A stretch of DNA of 64,000 nt, from NCBI GenBank assembly GCA_018466975.1, contig CM031553.1, positions 1,054,001 through 1,118,000 on the forward strand. The letters run 5' to 3'. Origin of the DNA: Sparassis latifolia (Eukaryota > Basidiomycota > Agaricomycetes > Polyporales > Sparassidaceae). The translations under genes and the position numbers were made by a program. Position 1 is the stretch's first letter, and each line of letters begins with the position of its first letter. Shown here piece by piece: positions 1 through 10,366 of this stretch. The notes beneath the pieces were generated by a model that was not told the origin of the DNA, searched no databases, and worked only from the letters and a program-made list of their open reading frames with translations.

Positions 1-1438
1 TCCGTACGCAAGTAGATCGAACACCCACTTTTTCTCCGTCAAGCTGCTGACGTCAATGCCCATGGGGAACACACCGACGTCAACGAAGCGGTCTTCCATC
101 TGCACGCCCTTGGGCAGGGCCTCCGCGGCGAGGATACGGCTTACAGTCTGCCTAAAGTGCCGCGCAAAGTTGGCAGTCTGGAACCCAATGAGATCTGCCC
201 CCAACAAGCCGCGAAGGAGCTCCTCGCGCATGCTGAGACAGCGGAAGATTTCAGACGAGGGGAACGCAACATGCATAAAGAACCCGATCGGTGCGCCAGG
301 CAGACGTGCACGAAGCATGGCTGGGAGAAGCATCAGGTGGTAGTCGTTCACCCAGATGATGTCCCCGTCAGTGTACGCGCCCGCAATGGTGTCCGCAAAA
401 CGCTGGTTCACCGCGACGTACTGCTTGTACGATGCGGACTCATAGAACGATTTGGTCTTGGGCGCATCCGGGATAGCGTAGTGGAGGCACGGCCAGAGCA
501 CCTGCGCGCAAACGCGCGTCAGCATTCCAGAAAAGCGCTGTTAATGGGGAGAGACGCGCCTGATGACAGAATTCATCGTAGCAGCTAGCAAACTCAGCGT
601 CGGGGATCCACACCGGAGTGCTGTCTGAATCATCGCGCATGCGCCATTCCATGGAGCGCCGGAGGCTCTCGCGGAACCTATCTGTGTTTATTCCGAGTGT
701 ACCTACCCAGAGTTTGCGCTGCATCCGTACGCCCATGCTGCCCACTGCGTTCTTCAGCCCGCCATTACACTACATAACCAGCATGTAAGCTGATGTTGCA
801 TGTGCACGAAGCATGGGACGCATACATGCGGGTTGCTCTCAAGGTGCCAGCCCTGACTGAGATCATGGCTATGGTTGGACAGAGAACGCGTGGGGGTACG
901 GTGGGAGGAGGAGCGGGACAAGCGCCGCTGCACGCGGGGCTGGGATGCGGTACTGTTGGGGTGTGTTATCTGGTGCGGGCGCACATGGTTACCGTTAACG
1001 CCGTTCGCACTAGTACCATTCTCCTGGGAGAGCGCATCAACGAGCGAGCTGGATACAGCAGTCGCTGTGGAATTCACGGGTACGTCAAGCCCGGGGAATG
1101 ACGTAAAGGGATTGCTGGACTCTACGCGCGGTGTTGCAGCGGGGGTTGCTTGCCGTGACTGTACGCGGCTGTATCAGACTGTCCAGAACATAATACGGGC
1201 AGACATTTACCTTATCCTTGAGGTCCTCGACAATACTCTTCAACGGACCGGTAGCCTTGTTGAGGAAAGGCCTTACAGGAGGCGGTGCAGACGGAAAAGA
1301 CGGAGCATCACCAGGAGTGGATACGAGCGGGGACGACGGTGCGGAGTCACCGAGAACGGCAGTGGTGGGCAGAAAAAGAGATGCGATAATGACCCTGTGC
1401 TGGCGGAGAGAGCTCATGGTGGTGGTCGGCGAGGACAC
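1..1438 (-). CDS. Trehalose-6-phosphate synthase/phosphatase family protein (GT20), N-terminal part, cut by window edge
   Basis: Exons read on the minus strand: 1438-1211, 1158-826, 769-560 and 501 to beyond position 1. The start fits the family's N-terminus (RVIIASLFLPTTAVLG), followed by a Ser/Thr-rich stretch. The GT20 core then begins: PHCNGGLKNAVGSMG, WVGTLGIN, VLWPCLHYAIPDAPK, IWVNDYHLMLLPAMLR, GFFMHVAFPSSEIFR, LIGFQTANFARHF and VGVFPMGID. Members make trehalose-6-phosphate from UDP-glucose and glucose-6-phosphate in the cytosol, or act as regulatory or phosphatase subunits of that complex. The long N-terminal extension before the GT20 core resembles the TPS2/TPS3/TSL1 class rather than the short TPS1 catalytic class; the phosphatase half would lie outside the window, so the subtype is inferred. 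All junctions are phase 0. The third intron appears to be GC-AG. Confidence 0.93.
502..559 (-). other. Probable GC-AG intron in the trehalose synthase-family gene
   Basis: The conserved protein junction (…YDEFCHQ then VLWPCLHY…) requires splicing from CAG/GCGCGT to GCGCGCAG/GTG, giving a 58-nt phase-0 intron. I found no in-phase GT donor nearby that restores this junction. GC donors are a known minority class in fungi. Confidence 0.7.
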
Positions 1439-2988
1439 TAGATGGGTGCGATGGGTCGGTTTTGTTGACGATTGACCCCACGTCCCGAAATGTCAGTGCT
1501 CATCCCTGACGTCACGTGCACGTGTCTCACCGTGATCGATTCCGGCGTCTAGTAGACTGCCCTCTTCGTGGCCTGCACTCATATTCTGCTCGTGTTCCAC
1601 TGCCTTTGGGTGATCCTCGTCCTCTCTTATGTCTTCTCTCACCAGTCCTCGATGATCGTTCGCGACTTCTGGGGACGTAAACATTTCCCGCGTCCGACTA
1701 ACTTCCGTGAAACGTTCGTCAGGACCGCCTGCCGATTGACAGGTGATTGGTCGCATGAGTCTGTGGAGATACGAGTTAGTGGTGGATCCCTTTTTGTTGA
1801 TATCGCTCGAAAATTTTCTATACATTGCCTCTTACTAGCATGGGTTTCGATAGCATGTTTTGACAGCCAATTTCGAGAACCTGCTTGTCAATCTGCTGCG
1901 GTTACGAACGGGGGCGGAAAGATTGACACTCCAGCCCGTGCAGTCACCTCGGTCCTCCTCGTGATCCCGTGCTGTTAGTGGGGGTTGCCGCGGATGGATT
2001 CGGATCAGTGAAATCGATCCGTCTGCGAGACGATTCCTAGTCGTCGGCGACGGTATGTATCGCGCTCACGCGTCGTTGCGAGAGTCAGTAGCATTGTATA
2101 GCTCCGAAGGGTGCGAATTTGATGCCACGAACGGTGGAAGCACGACAACCGTGCCGTGCTTGCTCACAGCGACTTTGGACGATATCGCCGTTATTCGGAG
2201 TGTTATTATGCTCTTACAGGTGACAGACCTTGAGACGACTTGCCAGCGCAGGAAAGAGGTGAAAGTTGGCACGAAAGTGCAAAGGGTCAGCAAAACCAGA
2301 TCGAGGACCTTATATACCAATTACTTTCCCGACTTTGGCTCAGATTGAAATGTATCAGATATTTAGACTCAGAGTCTACCATCCTTTCGACGCGAGGTAG
2401 GTGATGACGGTGGAAGACGGATGACGTATGCGTATGAAATTTGCGCCGTGGGACAGTTCAAAAGGGGAAGGTTACTTGCCATGTAAGGAAATATTCACAT
2501 TCAGAGCGTCGACGAGACGGTGAAAAAACTAGTGACTACCCGGACGTCTGCATGTCTTTTGCTGCGCCATCACAAATATTTACAATATTTAGCTCTGACT
2601 TGCAGAAGTTATATATTATGTGAGGTCGACGAAAGTATCACTGTGCACTGATTTTGAACCAAGCTCGTGAATTCAGAGTTCTCCCTCCACCTTTTTATAA
2701 TCATTCTTCCTCCGCAGAAGATATCCACGGCCATAGGACTTCAAAAGCACCGCATCCCGTCTGATCTGCGCAGTTAACCGGAGTGCCGCCCAGTTAGTAC
2801 CACGGTGGGGGACCACGCGGGAATCCTGGGTGCTGTGGTTTGCTTCAGTTTTTGCCTGAACTATTATTTATTCAATGTGTTCACCATACAGTACATAAAC
2901 ACAACCGCAGTCCATAGTACACTGTGCTCGAAACTCACTGCACATGCTAGATTATTTACACCAATTAGACGAGGCCGTATTATCGGTT
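1439..2988. other. Intergenic, about 1.55 kb
   Basis: Lies between the start of the trehalose-family gene and the end of DML1, both on the minus strand. The open frames here (for example a 136-codon plus-strand frame at 1568-1978) have no recognisable domain and no convincing splice partners. It should hold the trehalose-gene promoter and the DML1 3' end. I see no repeat or RNA gene. Confidence 0.5.
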
Positions 2989-5120
2989 TTACTCCTCATC
3001 CTCCCCCATCTCCACATCCCTTTCCTCTCCGCCCGCGCACGCATCACAAAGCACCCACAGCGCGTCCCGCAGCTCACGCACCTCGTCCAACCTCCAGGCC
3101 CATGCCCGCCAGCACGTCCGCGTGCCGTGCCGCGCCAAGCGTGACGAGCGCCGCGTGGCTGGCAAAGAGATGCGCCGTACGTGTAGTACTGCTCAGCGCA
3201 GCGAGAGTGCGCATCGAGGGCGGCGGTGTGGGCGGTGGAGGGGTGAAGAAGCGGGGGAAGGAGCTGGGAGCGGGTAGGCGGGGGAGTGAATGCTGACAGA
3301 AACTCAGTTATCTGCTCGAGTAAAAGTTCAAGATATAAGTACCTGTAGGGTACTGGCCGCCGCTGTTCCGCCCACTGATCGAACTGTCTTCTCTCGATAC
3401 CCGAGAAGCCTCTCGAGACATAGATTTTCGTGAATTCAGTCGGATCCTGAGCAGCCTGACATAAGTTCATCCAGCTACAAGCATCGCAAGACAGACGCAC
3501 ATATTTATCCAGAGTACCGGTACCATTCGAAGGGCTCACAGAAAAGTCATAAGTCCTGATGTCAAAGTCCCGAGTTGGGACAAGCGATGATGAAAACGGG
3601 AACACGCCAGAAAGGTGGGCAAAGCGGACGCCCCCGCCCAAGCTGAACCGCTCACACATGCTGGAAAGGTCGTCCATGCTCCCCTTCAACCTGCATCCCA
3701 TGAGCACTCCAGGTCATCATCAGCTGAACGGGAACAACATACCTAACGGGCAGAGTAGTGCTCTCAATATGCGCAGACACAATCGCGGACGTGTGATACA
3801 AGCTAGTGCGCTGTGACAAGGAACGTCGGCTGCGTCGAGAGGAGGTGGAGCACCGCACTTGCGTTTAAGCTGATGCCGTCTAGCCAGTCCCCCGGCGCCC
3901 ATGTCGATGGGGACTGGATCGGCACGGTCAGCGTAGAGAGGCTGTCCAAACTCCGCAGGCAGAGCGCGTCGTTGATCGCCCGTCGAAAGCTCAATGTCTG
4001 CGTACAAGCGTCATCAAGCATTGGAACGGTGCCCAAGGAGAGAATGGCGTACGTCCTCTACATCGAAAGATCCTGGGGTCGCGCCCGAGAGCAGTGGGAA
4101 CGCCAGACAGGGCAGCTTTGGGAAATCATCACGGATGACTGTCAGAAGCGAGTCCGTAAACCCGCCAAACGTAGCGGTATCGTGCATCACTTGTATCCCC
4201 TACGCAAGCATGTTGAGTATGGTCTCCTCACGCAAAAAAAAGGAAAGCACACCTGAACGGTATCACACTCTTCGACAAATGGTCGGAAGGCCTCCTCCAT
4301 GACGTCTGTATCCTGCAGTAGCACAATCATACGACACGTTCCCGACGGTTTGCGGACGGACTTACCGCATCGTACCTTCCAAACGCCTCCCGCGATGCCC
4401 CCCAGTCTCCTTCGGCATCCTCCCACTCCGCACGGTCTGGCAGCTTCTGTATCGTGCGTGGATGGAAGAACACGCGGCTATAATCCGACCAGTAGCGCAC
4501 GTCCGATGGGACGACTCTGGGTGGCTGGGGTTCATGCTGCTGTGCCTCGTTTTCCCTCCTGTTTGCCGCCTGCTCTCCCGCATCTGCAGCTTCGGCGTCC
4601 AGCTGCGCGTGATATGTGCTTGGTGGAATACGGGTTTGGCAGTATTCCGCGACGGTGCTGCTCCTGTTAGACGAGCATGAGGCGGGAAGGTCGGATGGGT
4701 GACAATGTGCGTACCAGAGGGGCGCTGGGGCGTCGTCCGTCTCATCCTCGTCGTATCCATATAGTCCGCTCGTAGCCGAGACATTGCCAAAGTTCGCTAC
4801 ACGCGTGAGGTTTCGTGTATTTCGTGTTTACTACTTCGCGCGTGGTTATACAGATGTGCTGAGCGCACCTTTGCGATCGAATAGCAGCAGCCGTGGACAG
4901 AACGTAGCCTCGCCCTGCATCATAGAATTAGCACTATCGTTTATACTCAGAGATAACACACGAGTACCTGCAACGTTACTCCCTCCCGGAATGACACGTC
5001 GTGGTCCACATCTGACTCTTTGTCCAGCCCGTAGGTGAAGTAGCTCTCCTGCGTGTTCCAGAAGTGGGTGCCGATGTAGTTGGCAAACGACCCGGCTTGG
5101 ACGTAGAGGACCTCCTTCAT
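2989..5120 (-). CDS. DML1: DML1/Misato-type tubulin-like protein (mitochondrial inheritance)
   Basis: Ten exons: 5120-4968, 4914-4869, 4796-4715, 4663-4366, 4312-4253, 4199-4053, 3997-3854, 3810-3743, 3690-3343 and 3292-2989 (about 549 residues). The N-terminus (MKEVLYVQAGSFANYIGTHF, then QESYFTY) is the Misato segment related to the start of tubulin/FtsZ. Later blocks are also typical of the family: CPRLLLFDRKG, VRYWSDYSRVFFHPR, DTATFGGFTDSLL, SLYHTSAIVSAHIESTTLP. DML1 is linked to mitochondrial DNA partitioning in yeast and Misato to mitochondrial morphology in animals. In the last exon the family-like reading (HSPAYPLP, then SSFPRFF, then DEVRELRDALW) needs a -1 change near 3270 and a compensating +1 near 3088. 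Read literally, the frame stops early and loses about 90 residues. The intron at 3811-3853 is short (43 nt) and its boundaries are less certain. Confidence 0.93.
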
Positions 5121-6200
5121 CGTTTAAGTCGTTGTTAAGCAGAAATTAAAGTCAAGCACTGCGCAACTGGCCGCGGAGAGTTCAATGTTGCGGTCACGTG
5201 TATCTTCCCGATGTTCTCGGGATGGTGTATGAGTAATGTCAATCGCCGCTGTGTTTCGAAGAGCGATCATCTGGTCCATGCCATGATATCGAAGGTTGTA
5301 CAGAAGCTTTGCCAGAAGATGATCGCACTCGTGGGTTCTGCCGGTGCAGTGTCCGGTTCCCTCTGCCTACTCTCTTTTCATTGCATACAACGCGTCCATA
5401 ATCTCTGGGTGGTCACTAGTGCCGATGGCCAGTATGGCATTGACGGCGTTTATCTCGTTTTATCTGCGTCGACTCTGATGATCAATGTTACGTTTATGCG
5501 GGAACGCACGTCTGCAAAGTTCGAGTTTCCGTTCCTGGATACTTCCGCGGCAACCCCACTCCGTAGGCTCGGAGTGAGCTTGTTCAGCCGTTTCACGACT
5601 TTTCTTCTTTTCTTGTCGTGGTGTCCATCCATTCCTTTCGGGTTCGAAGAAAGTGAGCTTCCGTCCTTCAACTGTTTCCAGCGTAGACGAGCCGTGAAGT
5701 AGGCGTACTGGCACGCTGCACTGAACTTCGCTTAGTTGTTGTGCTTCCCGAATATGTCTATCAAAGTGTGCGGTTGTTGCGCACATCTATTGTCAACCCG
5801 TACGTACTCGACTGGTCATGCGTCGTCTCCAGCGGTCTGCCCCGGAGAAGCTTTCGCGTTGAACCGGATGTCTTATTCCAGTCTGCGTTGATCGTGAACA
5901 CCGTCGACGCTTTTCTCACTCCATTCCACAGAGGCTGTCGTTACACAAGGCCCCCTATCTTCCACGAGCATAACGCGCGCCGCCTGTCCGCGTCGCACCT
6001 ACTGGCGTGTGCGGATAGGACCGATTCCGGCCTCCTCCCTGCGTGCACAGCTTCGTGGCCCGGATGCTCATTGAAACGAGTTTCTCGTCGAATTTGGATT
6101 CAGCCACTGAAGCCAAGCACCAGCAGGGTCAATGCACGCCGCAGTCCCCCATCCGCGGAAACAGACGTCGCCTTCCTCACATCCTGCGGCCAAGACGATC
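5121..6200. other. Divergent intergenic region between DML1 and the homeodomain gene
   Basis: About 1.1 kb between two divergent genes, so it should carry both promoters and probably a long 5' leader for the homeodomain gene. An in-frame ATG at 6132 would add 23 residues to that protein. Frames of 90-170 codons in this stretch lack recognisable features. Confidence 0.5.
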
Positions 6201-8279
6201 ATGTTCCGTGCCTACCAGCCCGGAGAGCCGAAGAGCCGCCGACACACAACTAAGAGGGAAAAACGGCGACTGGAAGCCGTGTATGACCAGAACCCGACGC
6301 CACACTCGACGACCCTCATAACGCTAGCGAAGGAGTTGAATATGGAGATACACACAGTAAGGATTTGGTTCCAAAATAGGTGTGTTGTGTAGTTTACCTC
6401 AGCTGAGACCAGTGGGACTTCGTTGAACTTATTATATACGGGTAGGCGTGCGAAGACAAAAAGGCAGCAACGGATGATGGAAACCAAGTGCTGTACGTCC
6501 GTGCCCAGCCCGCAAGATACTGACAATCCCTCATATCCCGGGACTCCCGACGGCCAATTATTCTGGGACTCAGATACACTTGAGCAGCCAAATTCAATTC
6601 CACCTGCATATCAAACCTGCTCCTCTGAGCAGCAGCCTTCCACGACCTCTACGTCTTCACTCGTGGACTCGCCGTCCAACCCAATTCCTGGTCCGTCTCA
6701 CATGTCCACCTCAGCATATCCTCTCACGAGCCCCCCGAGGCACTCAACCCCCATGCATATCTCATACGGCGAGGCGCACCGCCGGCCGTCCCTCCCTAAC
6801 TTCCACTGTAGTGTTCCTGTCAGTGATTACTACGCATCTCCTCCCCGCTCGACTGACGCTGCGTCCACCTCATACTCGCATTATTCCCGTTCGACATCCG
6901 GATATGACCACGGCAACATGCACAGCTTCGCTTGCACTGAGCTCCGCACGTTTAACCAGGCCCGCCGGCTCTCAGCGGATCTGCATATGTTCACACACAT
7001 GGAACGGCGCTCCGGGTCTCCGAACGCAGAGGTGGTTATGCGACGCAACACGGAGCTAGACGGCGACGACGGGGCGCAGCTCGCGCGGCACTGTTCATTC
7101 GACGATGGTGGTGTGACCGAGCCCCCGTATACGCTGTCGATACGCGAGGTCTATGCTCCTCCCCCCGGTCCTCTCCCTGCACCTGATTTCTCTTTTGGCG
7201 CACCTTACGCGGGAGAGCAGCCGTCACTACCTGCATTCGCTCCACAGTCACTCATCTTACCGTACGCCCTGGAGTCGGGCAAGGATGAGTCGCATGAGGA
7301 GTACGAGTACTATGCATATAAGTACGGTGTACGGCACCCTCCTGCAGCGGGATATCCGTATGACTTTGCGCATCCGTGCGGGTCGGCTGCCCGCTTTGGC
7401 AGTATTGCGAGTGTGGCCGAGAGTGAGTCGAGCTTATCGTCTGCTTTCTATTCGAGTGGCGCGGGGAGCCGCAAGGGCAGTGCAAGCATTGCTAGGAATG
7501 AGAGCGGGCGGAAGGCCGATGTGTAAGTGTCTTACGTGTTTTTGTCTGCATTCACGACTCGCTGTATAATATTCTCATCCTCGCCTTTTATCCACTCTAC
7601 TAATTCTACTCTTCGTAGTGCGTCAACCCATGTCGTGGAGCGCTTCGCTGACCTTGCCATTAACACCTCCCATGCCCATAATGCCCAGCCTAACTCTCCC
7701 GCATCGACTATCGCTGGAGGCAGTCAGCTTCACCTGATCGAACCCTCTCCAACCGGTTCAGACAGTGCTCTGCTGCAGCGGCACAGCAGCTCACTCGCAC
7801 ACGCACTCCATTCTCCGGAAGAAAACACCGAGCACGAACGGTGCTCCGTGCGCGACGTGCCCATGTCTTTCCCGCAGCAGTATACGTTTCCTCATGTGGT
7901 TGGGAAGCCCAACTCACCGTACGGTGCGTACGACATCCCGCCCAATGCTGATGTCTCCGCTGCCACCCCAAAGCTCGCGTATGCTGCGTACGACACTGAT
8001 CACCAAAGTGAATACGACGTCCAGGCCCCGCAAGAACACAATCATCCATCGCAATCACATTCGTTCCTTCAAGGTAATCTCTACAGCCTTTATGGGTACC
8101 GCTTTGGTGTAGGCACCGTCGATGAGCCCAGCATGTACGATAGCCCGGATGAGGGTCAGGATGGTGCGCCCTCGTTATGTGAGACACGCGCGCTCGATCC
8201 AGGTCGTATGTGTATCCCGCCGAATGCGACGTTTGACGCGGTTCAATTCGTACACGAGGGTAAAATGTTATATCCATAA
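6201..8279 (+). CDS. Homeodomain transcription factor
   Basis: Three exons, 6201-6379, 6446-7522 and 7619-8279, closing in frame at 638 residues. A homeodomain sits at the very N-terminus (about residues 13-72): basic start SRRHTTKREKRRLE, helix 2 region STTLITLAKELN and recognition helix VRIWFQNRRAKTKRQQR, with the invariant W-F-x-N-R. The first intron splits the recognition helix (after FQN, inside an Arg codon). The remaining 560 or so residues are rich in Ser, Pro, Tyr and His with no other domain I recognise, as is common for fungal homeodomain regulators. It is not paired with a second homeodomain gene, so it does not look like an HD1/HD2 mating-type locus. A start at 6132 would also be in frame; I chose 6201 because it lies just before the basic region. 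Target genes cannot be inferred. Confidence 0.92.
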
Positions 8280-9039
8280 TTGTGTGGCGCGAAATCCGGT
8301 ATTGCTATGATCTATCGTCGTTCGTTCCCTCTTCTCCTATCATATCTTCTCTTATTACGCCAGATGTCGCCCCTCGGGCTCAGTAACTACCCCTGCGACA
8401 GGCTTCGTTGTGCATATCCTATACCATCCTAGTCGTTCTCTATCCTCTCACTGTCCTGTCTCCCGCTGTCTGTCTGTCTGTCTGTCCCCATTCTGTCGTC
8501 CACTGCTAGATCGCCATCCACTCATACATACTACGTACTTACTACTCTCGCATTCGTTACCGTCTTTCGAGTCCCGCGTCCGCTAACGTTTTGGATCGTA
8601 TCTTGGCATATCATATCCTATACGTACCATACAACTTGCTGTCCTGTCGGTCGCATTGTTGCTACATTCGTACATACACATACTCACGTAGATAGACATA
8701 CATGTAAACAAATTATATAGTCATTATTGTTCTGATATATATGTCTCGCGGCCACCTAGCTTGGTCCAAGGCGGGGCAGTTTTGCACTTGTAAGACAGTA
8801 TAGATATGACAACGTAGCGTTAATCATTCATACGTGATCTCCCCAAGACCATGACTGTTGTGTGGCTTTCGGGACCATACATGAGCATTCGTCCTCGCAC
8901 GCCCGTTCAAGCATAACTTTTTGTCAGTGTTGGGATGCGCATCCTCGACGAAATTGCCGTTACATGTGTTGGTATCTTGTGCATACCGTGAGCTAGGTCC
9001 AAGATTGATAAAGGGATGGAACAACTTTAGACCGTTAAT
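8280..9039. other. Convergent intergenic / 3' flanks
   Basis: Pyrimidine-rich and then AT-rich sequence between the convergent homeodomain and FolB genes. Apart from the microsatellite I see only the expected 3' flanks. Confidence 0.5.
8466..8486. repeat. CTGT microsatellite
   Basis: Five perfect tandem CTGT units plus a partial unit, in the 3' flank of the homeodomain gene. Confidence 0.9.
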
Positions 9040-9899
9040 TCAAACAAACGCGCTCCTCTCGCGACTGATCTGCACACCCGCAGCGTCCGCGAACGACAGC
9101 GCACTGGGCTTCTTCGCCTGCACAGTGACGCCCTCGATGGCGTCCGACGAGAGGCACACGAGGCGGACGACATCCAACACGAACTTCTCGAGCGTCTGAT
9201 ATGCCGATGCCTCGATGTGCTGTGCAGGGAAATGAGTATGGACGCTGAGACGTGCGAGCGCCGGCGCACCTTGGAGACCGCCGAGACAATTGCGGGATAG
9301 TCGACGGGAGTAGGGTGGAAAGGGTTCTCGCGCACGGTGATGCTGGTCACGATGCGTTGCTTCGCCTCTCGCTCAGGCGGGTTAACGCCAATGATCGCGG
9401 GGAGGACGAGGTCGCGCAATGACACGCGGACGCGGCTGTCGAGCGAGGAGCCACTGGGCGGGGACGACATCTCGAACACGAACTCGCCCGTGAGGGGGAT
9501 GAGTTTCGCGGAGACTATGACGACGTGCACGCGCTCCGCCGCATCATCCGCGAACTGGAAAGTGACGTTCGACGCAGCGCGGGCAAGGCCGTGCACGCCG
9601 AACCAGTGGCCATCCGCGCTGAAATACTGGCCCGTGGCTGGTTTGGAAAGTACTGAGAGCGCCTTGCAAAGCTTCCCGTAGTGGACTGAGTCGCGAACAT
9701 TGTCCGAGGCGCCTGCACGGTCGAGATAGGACGGGCGTAGATGGACGTACACGCTGAGGGACACGGGCTGCTCGCGGATACGCCCCCACCAGTCAGGCCC
9801 TATGTTGGCGGAGAGCTGGATATTGTCAATGAATACGACATCGGCGGGGGAGACATCCGTGTCGGAGAACGACGAGTAGAGAGGGGAAGCCCCGGACAT
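9040..9899 (-). CDS. Tandem FolB-domain protein (dihydroneopterin aldolase type)
   Basis: Two exons, 9899-9270 and 9219-9040, with a 50-nt phase-0 intron; 269 residues. Two FolB domains lie in tandem. The first (about residues 20-120) begins DVVFIDNIQLSANIGPDWWGR; the second (about 150-265) has DLVLPAIIGVNPPEREAKQ and ends with the typical KPSALSFADAAGVQISR. Dihydroneopterin aldolase cleaves 7,8-dihydroneopterin to 6-hydroxymethyl-dihydropterin and glycolaldehyde in folate synthesis. In many fungi two FolB domains form the N-terminus of a fused folate enzyme (FolB-FolB-HPPK-DHPS). Here the protein stops after the FolB pair and the next gene on that side is unrelated, so HPPK and DHPS must be elsewhere, or this protein has another role. 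Whether both domains are catalytic is not visible. Confidence 0.9.
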
Positions 9900-10366
9900 G
9901 GCGTATCCTTGATTTTGAGACGAGCCGCTCCTGTGCTTATATGTCAGACGCAGCTTTTCTAGTGCACGGATTGCAATAATTCAAATTGCAAGCATGATCG
10001 TGAGCTCGTGAGGTGATTCCAAATAGACATGATACTGGTTGTACATGCTTACGAGCCACTATAACCTGGAGCAGCACTTCTACACAGACACGGGTGTCCT
10101 GCAGCTGTGATGCGCACGGAGAAGCGGAGTGCGTACTTACTACGACAATTCGATGGATCTCAGATCTTCAAAGCGGGTCGAAGTACTTCGGACAGACGGC
10201 GGCGCGAGTTGTGACCCAAGTTCCCTTCGTTTTGTCTTCCACGACCAGCTGATAGTGCGGCGGATAGAGGAAGCTGCTTGAAGCTGTAAGTATCTTGTAA
10301 ACTCGAAGTTAAAGTAAGGAGCGCCAAACCTGCGCTCCGCATGCGGCGAAGTTCCTCTTCACGACC
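9900..10366. other. Bidirectional promoter region, 467 bp
   Basis: Separates the divergently transcribed FolB and DUF89 genes. I see no clear TATA box and no convincing coding exon. Confidence 0.5.

Noticed and set aside
1568..1978. 136-codon plus-strand frame in the first intergenic region
   Set aside because: No recognisable domain, no neighbouring exons, and composition like the surrounding non-coding DNA.
6201..8279. Mating-type homeodomain locus
   Set aside because: Only one homeodomain gene is present, neighbours are DML1 and FolB, and no divergently paired HD partner or flanking mitochondrial intermediate peptidase gene is seen.
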